Origin: Phallusia mammillata
Lineage: Eukaryota > Chordata > Ascidiacea > Phlebobranchia > Ascidiidae
Assembly: GCA_003260075.1 (NCBI GenBank)
Contig: QLIY01000692.1
Location: 3,824-67,823 of the forward strand
Direction: 5' to 3'
Length of the DNA: 64,000 nucleotides
The translations under genes and the position numbers were made by a program. Below the pieces are notes generated by a model that had not been told where the DNA came from, made no database searches, and worked only from the letters and a program-made list of their open reading frames with translations. Position 1 is the first letter of the stretch; every line of letters begins with the position of its first letter. This document shows positions 1 through 15,000 of this stretch, one piece after another.

Positions 1-3000
1 TATACGAGTAAAAATCGATTTTACATTCAAATAAATAACTATTCGTACACCCTTAATATTTTTTTCAAACCAATATTTAGTTTCACATTATTTTAGAAAT
101 TGGATTCGATACCCGGATTCGAATCCTCCCAAACGCTACATTCACCTACCGTAGGCCGACCAACCCGGTTCGCACCCGGAATCGGTTACAACAACACCAG
201 GGTCGAGAGGAGGTAAAAGTTGTTTTTCCTTCTTGCAGAGAAATGCGATTGTTGCGTCACATTCCTTGTCGTTCCAATACCCTTCCAATCGATAAAAGTT
301 AACACAGCGTTCGTGCTAAAATAAAAAGAGAGAAAAAAATGAAACAGCGTCTGGTACCATTAAAGAATATAAAAAGGTAAACGCTTTGAAACACTGTATA
401 AGATACTTTGCTTATTCAAATAGAATTGAACGTTTTGAACGTTGTTTAGGGTATAATCCTTATTTAAATGGAATTAAACGTTTTGGAACGTTGTTCAAGG
501 TACATTTCTTATTGAAATAGAATTAAACGTTTTAGACCCTGTTTAGAGGACATTCCTTATTCGAACAGAATTAAAAGGCTGTGTTGTAGATATTTCTAGT
601 TTCAAATAAAGGATTTTTAATTTAATTGAAGTGAATGCTTTGTTCACATATCCGTATAGCACTGTCCAAATAAATAAGTTTATACAAAATACAAATTTTA
701 ATTTAATAACAAGGCTTGTACCCCGCCGTTAGGTTCGCCGAACATCCACTTGGTTAGCACCACAGGAGAATCATCGACCCATTCGTAATAGTTCTGGGTA
801 CGTAGGTCATTCATTCCGATCCAAATGGCACTGCCAACGTCTGAATAGAAACAAAACTTTTTTTGCCACATAAAAAATCAAAGTCAACTTCTGTGAAAAC
901 TGAAGGTCTAGTCTCTAATCGGCAGATGCAATTGATTGCAATATTGTAAATTTCTCATTACTAGTTCACAAGTATATAAGAGTCATTTTTTGCAAGAGTG
1001 TTATTCTTGACAGAGTTGCAATTCAGACTGGGTTTTAAGGTCAGTTTCGGGCTTAGGGTTGAGTAAAATGGGCTGGAACGGTGCCTAATTTATACTGCGC
1101 AATATTCGTGTCGTAATTTCGTTGCCCAATCCAACTTTCGGGCCCAATTAAGGCATTATTTTAACCAAAATTCGGCAGGGTTTTAGGCTTGCACTTTCCG
1201 ATTCGGGCTCGAAATTTGCGACAACTTTACCAAAATGATTAAAAACCGACAATATCGGGCATTTTTCCGGAAAGTTTATAAAGCTCGAAACCCACTTAAA
1301 GCCCCAACCATAACAAGAACACAATCAACTTACCGGCCTGTACAGTAAAAGACTCTATGAAGTCATTTTCTCCCTGTGAACTGATAGTGGCTAGGTTAGC
1401 ACCCATAGTCATGCACTCGGCTTGTGCATCCTGCCAGGTCTTTTGGTAGTTTTTCGGGGACAAATAGTAACAATGATCCCGCCAGGCTTTCCAACCGTCA
1501 TCACAACGGAAAACTGAACAAATACAACGTAAGAAGCATAGTTTTTTTTTACATCTTTTTATCAAAAAAATAGTTGCACAACAGTTGTCGAGTGGTTTAG
1601 TTTTAGGCACTATATGCAGGAATTGGAACAAATAAAACTTGTATTTTAACCAAAAAAAATAAAATAAGACGTTCACTATGTGAACATTCGGCCCCATTTT
1701 ACACAGGGTAATAGATAAGACATTTAGGTGTGTTTGAGGCTTTTATGGAAAATTGGCTTTCACTGAAGCTGTAAGCTAGAGGTTTGTTAAATTGTTTTGT
1801 CACATATGCAAAAGTTTGCGAACAAAATGAAAATGCGTGCGTTACGTACCCCCCCCCCCTGCCGTCGAATTCCATGGACATATGAGACTGGCCAAAGCTG
1901 AAAAAAGTTTTCAACATAAATTTGTAAAAACATTTGGACTTTAAGTGAAATATGACCCGCTTAAATACTATAGTGCAGTACTAGCAAGCGATACCATATT
2001 TTTTCATTTAAAAGTAGATCAATGCGCCAGGGGTCTATTTTTTCTGCAGTTTAACAATGCGTTTATAACCACTTGCGTTTGATTTCCCTAGAGGTTGTTA
2101 ACTCAGTATATGTCTTTTTGGTACAAGCAAAGTAACACAAAATACCTTGTGTCGAACAAATAACACAAAATAACTTGTGTTATATAAGGATGTGTAAAAT
2201 TTCCTCATTGTATTTGGCCAATCGGTGCTAAAGGTTGCACACCTTGATTGAAGTTCTTTTGTTCGACATGTGATATAGGTTTCTAATAACCCACAACACG
2301 TAAAAAACTATATGCATATAGTTGGGTACGCAAAACGCATCTATTGCACATAAAGATGATATGATCCAAGGCACGAACACATTTGGACAAATTTAAGATT
2401 CTAACATAAAAAACTCACTCCAATGATGTGATGCCATTGGCGTAGCTTCCTGTGTATGAAACTTGTCCTGTGGTTTTAGAGACGGTTACCTCTCCTCCAT
2501 GGTTGTTAGTAGCACGACCTGCATGTACAGCCGCAGGGCAGATGGCAGAATGCTGAAACATGATGTATGTATTATAGGGATGGGCCGAGCTGAGCCAGAA
2601 CCCGAGTACTCCGTATAACGAGCGTCGCTGTTTTTTATGCTCGGCCGAACAGTTGCTCAAACTGACTCGTGTATTCAAATTACATATTCATGCCCTGTTA
2701 ACATACAAGACTAGTGTTCGAAAGGGTATCCAAGATCAAAAATGACTGTTTTAAATGCGTTAGATGAAGAAAAACGCGTACTTCCGGGGCCTGTACTGCT
2801 CAATACACCGCTGGTGACGTAAGGGACCTTGAAAAGCTACAATACACCGCTGGTGACGTAAGGGACCTTGAAAAGCTGGATTGAATCAAGGTTGTTTGTG
2901 GCATCACAATACACCAAACGTGGTTGGCCCAGCACCGAGCGTTAACGTGAGATACTTGGTGTTCCGCCAAACAGTTTTTAATCCCTAGTGTTTTGGCCAC

Positions 3001-6000
3001 AAAATTCAACCCACTTGCACAGACGTATATTTTAGTATTTTTGTTTTTCATGTTGTTTTAATACTTTGACTGATAAAATAATTTTAGCGTTCTTGCTTTA
3101 TTTCATATTATTTAGAATTACCTCGGTGTATACAGTCGTGCCGTACACAAGTCCGCCAGAGGCATCTTCTACACAACCAGAAGGACAGTTGATAGTAAAT
3201 GATGTGTCTTGAAAATCGGTTGCCTTATCTGTAAACAAAATGATTAAAACTACAATCTTTACACACAAAACAACTGAAAACATTTTTGTATCACATATGC
3301 TGTTGTTACAACACCATGTGTAGTTTTCGCTTTTTTCGAAATGTACAAACAAACAAATAATCCTTAAAATAGAGCGGGTCCCAACTTGTGCAACGGGATA
3401 AACAGTTTAGGTTCATACCGTTCCCTTGTCGTGGTTTTATCTGCAATAGCTACAGCATAGCATACGCTATATAACGCATTTTATTTATGGTACAGAACTT
3501 GGCTTAGTATATTTATTTGAAATTGTTGCAGTCAGACATAATATATAAACTAAATGATGCAAATGTATTCATTCTAAACATTATGTGTAGATTAGTGCAC
3601 GGTGTTCCCCCGACCTATTTTTGCAATCCGTTTTAATGTTTTTTTTTTATGTGTAAGTTCATTTGAATCCTATAAAATCAAAGAAAAGTATTCTTGGATT
3701 GCTACTTCAATGCCTAATACATCCACTCACACACCTGAGCAAGATATTCTACTTTCAACGTAGCAGCCGTTGATTTCAAACTGCAAGAGAATGCTTCCCG
3801 TCCATTGCTGAGGTTGGATTCGTATAAATTTGGCAGAAATCGGCTCTCGTAAGATGTCGGTGTATTCACTCGCTACACTATCCAGTCCGAAAAACAGCTG
3901 TGACACAAAGATGAAGTAATTTTGAAACCTGACGTCAGATTTTTTTGCGCCGTTACGTCATTACGAAATACCGTATAGGCAAACAAGGTAGTCGGGTTTA
4001 ATTATGAAAAGTTAAAAATGGATACCGTCAAAATTATGTGACGTCAAACAAAAAACTAAAAAAAGACTTTTTACGAAAGTTACATGATTAACGTTGGGAC
4101 AGCGACAAAAATATTCAAATTTGTAGTTGCAACAATAAAACACATATTTTAAGTGTCCTTTTGTTTCCATATTTGGACATGAAGTCCAAAAATGTATTAA
4201 TTTTTTACTCACGTGATTACCACCCGATGCGGCCTTATATGTGTCAAAGTTCACACCGTCATCACTGAACAGCAAGTAATATCTCGTGACGTAGTTACTG
4301 CTCCCTGTCTTGTACAATGTTATACCCGAGACCTGCGTTCAACGACAAAATATAATTCAGTACGTTTTATTTACATGTACATAATGTTCGTTTAAATTTT
4401 AGCATTCATAAGCATACGAATCAACCTATTCCTAACACCACTAGCGTTAAAAAAACACTGTTAAACTTAAAATAGTTTTTGTGCAAAATATATATTGACC
4501 GAAATATTCATAAAATACGACATGCTATATTATCAAACGATGCGGCAAATACTTTGGATTTATTAGAACTATAAGCACATCAGTGTTTCCAAAATAAATA
4601 GTGCTAAACTTTCCAAAAAGTAAAAGGTAAAAAACGAGCTTTTAAACACTATCAAGGTAATAAAGTGGATTAGGAAAAGGTGTACTCAGTAGAAAATAAA
4701 ATATGTGTAAAATTGAGTCATATTACCTTAAAAAAGTCAGTAAATTGAACTTGGATGTATTGATTCGCGTTCGAAGTGCTTGGGGCCCATCCAGTTGGTG
4801 TGTAGGCTGGAAAGTACAAAAAATGCCTATTGTTAAAAAATGCCTATTGTTCATGTATTCGAAACAAAAATCGGACATTATTGATTTACAATTCAAAAAT
4901 GTATGTCACATAGAACTGCGATTTAGGTTTTGAGTGTCTAAGTTGGTCAAAATTGGTGCAAAACATCCGTAGATAAGACGTAATTATTTACTATCCGTAA
5001 CTTTTCCAAAAAAATCTCCAAATACACTATTACACCCATAGATCACAAAATAGGTTTCTTTCCAATATGTCACAATCTGCTGGAGCTAAATCCAAGGTAT
5101 GAGACTCACATGGACAAGTTGGTATTGTGCAGTAAGCCCAGGTTACATCAGGGTCGGTTGTGTAACACCAGGGTCCATTTTTGTTGTCGGGATTTCGGCA
5201 GTAATTTCTGTTCAACCCAGCGTCAGGATATTTGTCCGAAGTTCTGTATTGAAGAATTGTTTTTAGATTCTGCCTTAAGGTGTCACACTTTGAAAAATAT
5301 TTCACAAACACTTTTTTTTAATAGTGCTTTGATGGCTCAAGTAATGATTAAAAACAATTTGGCTTTTTTCAAAAACGTTCTGCAATATAAGCTAAGCCAT
5401 CGTCACAATGACTTAGTGTTATGAACTAGAAGTGGGGTATAAACAGATTCGAGCTTAACAGTCAAAAAATAGAAATTATACTTGGCATACTTTTTAGTCA
5501 TCGTTCATGCAAGTTTTATTTATCCCGAAAAAGATTACTTACTAAACAAATGTTCTCTAATTATAGCTCAAAGGTTATAACTATTTCACGTTCAAAATTC
5601 GCACACAAAACAATAATGTACATACGAAGCAAAATTTACACAACCATAAATACCACCAAAAAACAGCACAATTACGTTTGATGAGAGCCCCCCCCCCATG
5701 TTCTCTAATTATAGCTCAAAGGTTATAACTATTTCACGTTCAAAAGTCGCTAACAAAACAATAATGTACATAAAACCAAAATTTACACAACCATAAATAC
5801 CACCAAAGAAAAACAGCACAATTACGTTTGATGAGAATGCGGACTCTGTGAATCCCAGCGCTGACATTCAGTTCCATCTGATGTCTTTGAAATCCAGCCT
5901 CTATAACTTGCGCCCTTGTCGTTTCCGGACAAACATTCCGCTGCACGAGAATCAATAAGTCAAGTTAAACTTATGTGCTCTAACGAATTTCAATGAACCA

Positions 6001-9000
6001 ATCCTTGATATGGTATCTGCAGGTATTAGGGCCCACCTATAAACCTTAACATACAGTCAAATAACTAGGTCGCAAATTTTGTAAACTGTTGTTAGTAGCT
6101 AAGATGGACAAAAGGTAAAACGCGGTTAAACGTGCTTCGGTTAATCCGGATCTTCGACTAATTCGTACAAAACTTCACGTACAAATGATTTGTAATGTGG
6201 TAAGGCTTGAACTAATCGACATCTGTTAATCCGGATCTTCGCCTAATCCGTACAATTTTTTTGATCCAAACGGGTCCGGATTTACCGCAGTTTACTGTAC
6301 ATTTATTACTCAGCCATGGAGCGTCCATGCAGACCAGCATTCACGGCACGATTAAATAGCCTAAATAATTGTACACCAGACCAGTTAAAGGCATTCAACC
6401 GAATCAAGTCGGCCTCCCAAGCATTCCTATACGGCAAGGGTGACCAAAAAGTCCCGGAAAGACTCATTTCGTGGGTTCTGGCTTATATCTTGTATAATTT
6501 GTCAAAATTTTTATGGGAACATTACAAGCTAGGAACTTTACACCACAATAAGTATTCTTACCTTTATCGACTGGCGGTCTGGCGTCACGCGGGGCTTTCC
6601 CTGCGTTGGAACTGGACGCTGTTATCATGGAGTCGGCAATACCGCCAGAGTTCATTCCAAGTTTGTAAAGACATGCTGTGACCAAAATATACAATATTAT
6701 TTGACCAGAAGCCTGAAGCCTTACTATGGGGGTTTAAAATCAGAATTTTAAGGTTAAAGCAAAGGATATAAGTTGGATTATTATGGTATTTCTCTTATCA
6801 GTATAATTTTAACCTTAATATTTTTTATTTTAGAAGCGAAAATGCTATATTTTTTTTACAAAAACGACCACAAGGTATTCATTTTTTTACAGTTTTCCCC
6901 CCCCCCCTTTAAGGTTAAAGCAAAGGATATAAGTTGGATTATTATGGTATTTCTCCTATGGTATAATTTTAACCTTAATATTTTTTATTTTATAACCGAA
7001 AATGCTATATTTTTTTTTACAAAAGCAACCACAAGTTATTAATTTTTTTACAGTTTTAATTTATTACTTCGAAACAAACATTTTGCAAGAAAATTCTAAC
7101 TGCTATATTTAATGGTGAATTTCTCAGCTACGGTTAAGTATATGGTAACGAGTTTCAGATATTTTGTCAAACTGACATGCAGTGCATCCGATATATTCAA
7201 GTCTGACTGCTACTTTATCTTTCCATTCAGTTGGGTAACAACGAATATGTCGAGCAATAAGAGGGCGAGGGAACAAGTTTGTTACTTGAGTGTTTTGGTC
7301 CGAGTTTGCTGGAAACACCTGTACATAAAAAAGTCATGCATTACTAATAACGTTGGTTGCATCGCCGTGTGTAAGACCAACAAGTGACCTTTTTGTGGCT
7401 AAATGTTAATATATTTTCAACGGCGAGAGACCCCGACTTCAATGTTGTGGCAGCCAATACGGCTACTAAGTGTAACCATAGATAGTTAGATGGCCTTTAT
7501 TAGTGTGATTTCAACAAGTATTGAACACCCCATGGCGCATTCGCCAACAGTACCGAACTGAAAGACAGAAAGATTACAAACCTTGCATAGATGTTGGCTG
7601 CACGCTAAAAATAGGGAAGGAAGTATAGTTTGCGTTGTATTCATACAAAAAAAATTACAATTCGTACTATTTGGCTAATAGAAAGTAAAAAATTAGGTTT
7701 GCAAAATGTTTAAAAAAATGTGTAATGTTAGTTTGTGTTTTTACTCACAATAGGTTGATTGTCAGAGTCGGTCAACCATTCCCAACTTGTCACTGCAGCA
7801 CCAACATTGTTGGGATCCTGGGAGTATTTAATCTTGTATTTGGTTGTCCATTGTCGTTCTGTGTATTGGATGAGACCGTTTCGACCCTGAAAAATAGTTG
7901 AAATGTCGTGGACTCAAATCAAAGTAGCGGCTTTCCCACTTGTTAGATAGTAGCTTACAAATACAGTAGTAAAACGTGTGATTCTTGCAAATTATCAAGT
8001 GTTTTTTGATGTGTGTTTTTTCGAACTGTTTATGAATTGAATGAAATACAAGAGAATAGAACTGATTTTACCGCCTGCATTTGAAAAGGCCAAACTATAG
8101 ATTAAATAGGTTTGAACTACAATTTAATGCCAATTTTTTCACGTCAACCAGTTTATAACTAGATGTTGCTATAAGAATACTAAAAGTAAAAACATTGGCG
8201 AGTTATTTGGTTTGGAGTAAAAAAAATCAAACATTGTAGTTAGGCGTAATTCAAACCTGTGTTATAATTCCCTTGATTTCCTTGTGAATTTCAAAATCGA
8301 CTTGAAGCCAGGGTTCGGGGTCACTGTCCTTTGGCATCCAAGCTCCATGTCCTGTTCCGAATTGAACGTTGTCCTAAAACGCAATCAACAGTTTAAAACC
8401 AAAACAAAACAAATTAAAAAACAAAAAAAGAAATAGTACAGAGTAAATTTTAAAGTGAGGAAAGGAAAAGGAAAAAAACGAACAAATAGAAAAGGAATAA
8501 GAAAACATAGCATGAATTAGATAGAGACAAGACAAACAAAGAAGCAATAAAGTTTACAAATAAAAAAATACTTAGAAAACAAAACACAGTGAACGAAATA
8601 AAAAGCATTCATTTTGCAACCTAATATTAAGCACAGTTTTCATTGTATACCACTACTACTTGATAGACGGTCAGATTGTGTATTTAAACTTTTTTGGTAC
8701 TTACAAGTATGATAACATCGGCTGGAGTGTTAAGCCTTCCTCTTGCAGCGGCATAATTATCACTTCGTTCAGTCGATGCTGTCAATACACTGTCATCCAA
8801 AGGTCCGCCATACTCAACTCCGAGATGTCTACAAAATCAAGTACACTGCAATTTTTAATTTTTGTTAAATGGCAGTTAAATTGCTTGTGTGAAATCACAT
8901 ATAACACCAAGTTATCAAGGTTACTAGTTCAAATCCCAGCTTGGTCTCTTGTGTTATATAGAGCGATAAAGCCTTAAGGATGGTTTAAAACTAGTTATCC

Positions 9001-12000
9001 CTCTAATCAAGTAGTTTTAAATTCGGCTTAATAAGAAAAATAAAGAGTACAAGGATTACTTCCTGTTAAAACACGTAAAGTATGGGTTAGAATGAGTAGA
9101 GTAAACCTCAGTTAATTCGATTAATCCAAAAACTTCACCTAATTCGGACAAAACACGAGGTACAAACGATTTGTAGTGTGGCAAGACTTGAACAAATCGA
9201 CATATAGGGTTAAACCTGGATATTCGCCTAATTCAACAATTTTTTTGGTCCAAACAGGTTCGGATTAACGGAGGTTTACTGTATATTGTTTTATTATATC
9301 TTAAACAAGGATGGCGTTGCCAAAGGTGCACTCCATTTTAAAAAGCAATGCTGTAACGAAAATTGCTGAAAATTTTAAAATAATAAACATGGCACAGAGC
9401 ACACCTCTGTTTCAACCATCTCTTATTTTGTGTTACTAGAAAAAATTGATAACCAAAATTACAACTTACTTAAAACAACAAGCCTCGTTGCTTTTGCAGT
9501 CTGAGTCGGCGACATCGGTTCCAATAATGCTTGAAGTTTTTCCAGTTTTCTCGCACATATAATGTCTTGGTGAGTAGCAATCGATGTCGTTCCAACTACC
9601 AGTTGCCACATAAAATTCCAAACAATCCTCGTCACCAGAGTTATTAGGCTCACCTGGTGAAACGAATTATGGGCAAAGTTTTAACAAAGAAATTTAAAGT
9701 GTGTTTGTCCTTTTTTGCAGTAATTACTAGGGATGTGCCAAAACTGCAAATGTTCTGTTTGGTCGAGCACCGAGCATCTCACTTTAATGCTCGGTGCTCG
9801 GCCGAGCACGCTCGGTGCATTATGACGTCACAAAAAATCCCCTTTCTACGTTTTAGCTCTACAAGGCCTCTTACGTCACCGGCGGTGTTTTATTAAGCTG
9901 TACATGCCCATAAAGTACGCGTTTTCCACCATCTCGTGCATTTGAAAAATCATTCGTTTTTGTTTAAAGACACCCTTTAGAACACTAGTTACATATGTTA
10001 GAAGTGCATGAATATGCAAATTTAACGCTCGGGTCAGTTTGTGCAACTGCTCGGCCGAGCACCGAGCATTAAAAACAGCGATGCTCGGTACAGAGTACTC
10101 CGGTTCTGGCTCGGCTCGGCGCATCCCTAGTAATTACCATACACCAGTGTTTCTCAACCTTTTTTCCTGTACTGCCTCTTTTAGGTCCACATAATTTATA
10201 AACGCCTTCCTTATAAATGACAAAAATTAAAACGATTTTATTTCACGTATACGTTTGCATACAATCAATGCGATAATTGAGAACCCAATCGTTATCAACC
10301 TAGATTTTAGCACTTTATAATAAAATTTGCTTATGGTTAATCAACATGATACCACTGCAGACATTGCTCATTTCTTTTTAACTTGGTACCAGGTATGGGC
10401 CAAAACTGCAATTGTTCTGTTTAGTTGTGCACCGAGCATGTTACGTTAACTCTCAGTGCATTGTGACGGTCACTCACCTATCCCCTTTCCACTCATTTTT
10501 ATGTTTTTTTTACCTATTTTAATGCTCCCTTTTTAGCCCCCGGGGCTTATTTAATCTACAGACGTCTCTTCTACATAACATGTGAGGCAAGTCAACGCTA
10601 CATGAAACACCATGAACGTTTTTTAATTAACAACAGCAACTAGTTAAAAACGCTTTTGAGTAGTCACTTTTTTTCTTGCGGACCCTACTTCCGTAAGTCA
10701 GCAGTGAACAAACCACACGTTCTATTGTAACGTTGACATACCCGTTAGTGACTTGCCCGTTACATTATTGTGTAATAAACAAGTGATCAATTCGTAGTAC
10801 GGTTTTGCAGTGATGGTCTAACGCTGCTCGGCTTTGCGCCCCCTTTAAGAACTACTGCCATACACATATCGAAACAGTTTAAAAGTTAAATGACGTTCAC
10901 CAAAAGTTTATGTATGGATGGAACATAATGTGCCACACATTTGACTTTTTTGTTTCGTTTTTTTTGTCTTCTAATACTGAAATGTTTTTGCGTTGTCAAT
11001 TGAGAGAGATAACTCCATCAAGCACAGCTGCGTATCATGTCATTGAAAATGAAACACCATTTTTTTAGTTTTACTGCTAATTTCGTTTATTTTTCCAAAA
11101 AAAACTTTGTATATCTCACATAGCTTTCGCACGCTATGCATTCGTAAGCTTGGTTTCCAATAAAAAGAAAAAAATAATAATTTGGAAACGACAAAAATAC
11201 GGAAAACATTAGCAAAGATTTCAGCTTACCCGCCTCCCAGTTAAGGAAGTTGAACGGAGATCCATCAGACCACATCCAGCCTTGATCGACAACATTCGCA
11301 GTGTCGTGAACCCAATCATTGAAGTCGTTGCCTCCAGTCCAAACATTTGCTATCACCGGTACATTGCCCACCATTACTGTATTCAAAAATCACGTATAAG
11401 TGGAATTTTTTGTTCAGTTGAGTTCACTTCACTTGGTGAACAAAAACACAGAATCACAATTGCATTAGAACAATTATTAGGCCGGAAATAGCTGCGCAAT
11501 GTTGAAACGTAATAAAGCGCAAATTAATGAAGGGTACAATTGGTGGATCGAGGCTGAAAGTTCACCGGGAGTAATTTGCGTTTCGTGACTGGCACTCGCA
11601 CGAAAATTAGGTTGGCCTTTTTCTAACACTGTTTCAAGAATCATTGAACACAAGTAAGGGTATACTCTTTGAAATACAGTTAACAAAAGTCACAACCCGG
11701 CATAGGTAAGAATTGTTTACAAGATTAAATACAATTTCTTCTTTATTCAAACACAATAACAATATTCAGCAAAACTTTACGTAAGATGCGATTCAAACAG
11801 TCTGTGCAGATAAAGACGAGAAAAAAAAACGATTTTCACGTAAGTTAAACGTCATATTGTCGCATGGGTTTTAAGTCATAACGTTGTACCTCCGTGTGAC
11901 GTCACGAAAAGCCATTTATGTCACATCAGAGGCATAGCGTTTTAAATGTTTTTCCAGATGTTAAAACGGACACAAGAAAAGCCTATAGAATTTGACACCA

Positions 12001-15000
12001 AACGTTGCTCACCGTGTAGGAAGTTTTGCTCCTGTGGTGAGTTGATGGACACCAGATCACCTCCAAGAACTTGACAATCGTGTCTTGCATCGAACCATGT
12101 GCGAGTTTTAAATGCGTCCACCTGGAATTAGAATCGTTCATGTCACAACAGCACAACACAGTATTGTTAAGTTTTTATTATCAGGTTGGATGAACAAATT
12201 TATGTTTCAAAAAACCATTTAACAATGAAAAACTTGTGACAATATAAAAGTAGTAAAACTGTGCTGCAGGGCTTACAATTTATCTGGTTTTTAGCTTAAT
12301 CCAATAAGTACAGTTTGTGGTTGATAAACGTGTAAATCAACCCAACAGTAACCGGTTTCAAATTATTAGTGAAGGACAAAGCTACACCCGCTCGAAAACC
12401 CTAATCAGGGCAACCAAGAAAAATAACATCTAATGCTTTCTTCGGGTAGTCTTTTTACACGGTGTTTGAACCCAGAACGCTCCCAAGTACGAATCATGAT
12501 CAACTTTTTATGTCACTAAATGAATAAGAGGCTCAGACAAATTTGCCATTACATATTTTAAATCACAACACAGAGGATGGTATTTATCTTGGTACACACG
12601 CTAGGTGGCACCACTGACCCATGGTAACAAACTATGAGAGTTTGTTTGATCGAAAAATTAACCAAACCTTGTAAGTCCGTTGTTTGCACAACCTTTGTAG
12701 TCAATAGGCAACAACATAAAACTGATATAAACTAGTCGAATAATTTTGGCCGAATCTAAAAATGCCCTTAGTGATTGACGTTTTCAACTTTTTAACTAAA
12801 CTTTGTGCTGTTGATGCAAGTAAACTGGTTTATGATATACCAAAATCACTTTTACAATGTACCACACTTTAATAATATTTTGCAGACAACGTGGCTCGTA
12901 TTTTTAGACAAAACATTGTTGAAAGTTTAGTCCAGTGGTTCTCAACCAGAGCCTATATGCCCCCCTAAGCGAATATTTTCCACACTATTTGTCCATATTG
13001 AGGGTTATTTTTAGCAAAAAAAAATATCCAGTTGGACCGTGGGCTTTACAATATAGTTAAGTTTGCTTCTTGCATTTTTTGGTGTGGCCATAGCTCTCAC
13101 GGGGGTTACTAATAAGAAGCCATGAGACCCGAAAGTTACTTTTAGGAGGCCACGGCGCATGAAAGGTTAAGAACCACTGGTTTAGTCACTAACTCCAAGC
13201 ACTAAGAAAGGTTTCGGCTAACATTTTTCGTACCAAGTAACATTGGTCCGAGGCAGGATCAGAAAACCAACCTCCCCCGCCACATTTCTCAGTGTCGACT
13301 GGATCTGAAAACATAACATAAAAGAACTTTAAATGACTATATGAATCTCTTCTGTAGATAAAATGCATAAAGTTTACAACTTTAGTATAATGGACTTAGA
13401 GACTGTTATTTGCGAAAAATGTGTTGTAGCTTGGGTCACTGTATGAATTAAATGGAAATCAAACTTACTTCCAGTGGGTGGCGCGATTGTAGACGATGAT
13501 GTTTGAACTGCAAAGGAAAACAAAATAACTTAAAATCGTTTGAAAAAATGAACAAAGAGTAATAATAAACAAAAGCAAATTATTTGAAATAACATCAGTC
13601 TTCCTTAATTTTGGAAGCATACGGCGCATTAGCACATGATTTTTTTCCGAGGCAGACTTTGCAGGCTGCCACACAAATGTTGTGAATATAAAGTTAATTT
13701 GCAACTTTATTTCGGTGAGTCAGATGACTTTAAAAAAATAAGAAAAAAATGAGCTTACAAAGGTTGGTATGCATGTCTGTGTTTCATCATTAAGTCCTAT
13801 AAAACACCAGATAATTTTTCCACTTTAAAATAGCAAACATTTTGCGGCACGTTGAAAATCTCTCAAGGCGCACATGATACAAAGTCCCAAACCGGTTAGC
13901 GTATCAAAATTCATTTTTAGGTTCAAAATCACGTGAAACCATAAACGACGTGACTCTGGTACACGTCAACGTGACAGTACAGTCATGCATTTTAAGTTGC
14001 ATAACAGCACAAACAGGTGACCGCAAACGGGTAAGGTAGTCAGGCCCTAAGCTGCACACAAAGTTTACAGAGAGATCAGCACCACTTGTTTACACAACGA
14101 CACGTCAGAAACATGTACGCAGCGGTGACTGGTGCATTGTGGGACGCGGGTGCACGTCGCCGACTTACTCCGTTTGCGTTGTGACGTAACAACGGACACA
14201 GACTTTGCTCCCCACACCCAACGCCAGAGCTGGGTTAAATAGTAACTGGAAAATGCAAGTGTTACGATGCATAAAATATGTGTTGCAATTTGGCGATGCG
14301 AGGTTGGGTTTTATAGGTCACGTGATTTTACGGATCGCTAAACACGACTGATTTATCTAGGATTCTATGTCTACTTTTGTTGAAAGGAAATTCAAGTGAC
14401 TTAAGTGTAATGCTATATGTATAGTTAAACAATAAATTTTACTTATGTTTGTAATAATAACTGTTTCTTTAAGATGTGAACTTATAAATTAGCTGGTTGG
14501 TTTCCTATATTTAGTCGTTTTGCTTTCCAGTTGGTAAAGTTTGTTTATCAAATTGTGCTTTTATTTGACACATATGTCACATAGATGCCTCTTTATTGAG
14601 ATTAAAACGCTTTGATACACCGTTTTATTTTAAGCAAGTTTGGTACTTTCTTCCAAATCGTTTATAAGAACCCATTGCATTTCTAGCATGAGGGATAATC
14701 AAAAACAGACTTATCTTTGCATATATACGATTAAATTGTATCATTTTCAATTTACTATTGTCAAACACAGTACTTAACCCCACGACCGTTTAACTAAAGC
14801 CACATTTTTGATGCAAGCACCTTTGGTGTTTTCGACAATCACTTTTATAGACACTTTTGAACGTCACATTCACAACATCTGCGGACTTACTTTCAACTTT
14901 TTTGCACACATATAATCTTGCAGTGTTACAGCTATCTCCCATCCATGCACCATCTGATTCCTTCATGTAGTTGCATGGCTGATTATTTTGTTGTCCGCTC

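Noticed and set aside
6316..6681. Plus-strand ORF of 121 codons
   Set aside because: It overlaps a repeat and the antisense of a well-supported FA58C exon, and has no domain features.
9459..9653. Minus-strand ORF over the CTLD5 exon
   Set aside because: It is out of frame. The frame that gives GEPNNS, WND and a CEK motif is a different one and agrees with gene A.
13759..13796. 38-nt candidate exon in gene B
   Set aside because: It has splice-like borders but its phase does not connect to the next exon, and gene A has no counterpart.
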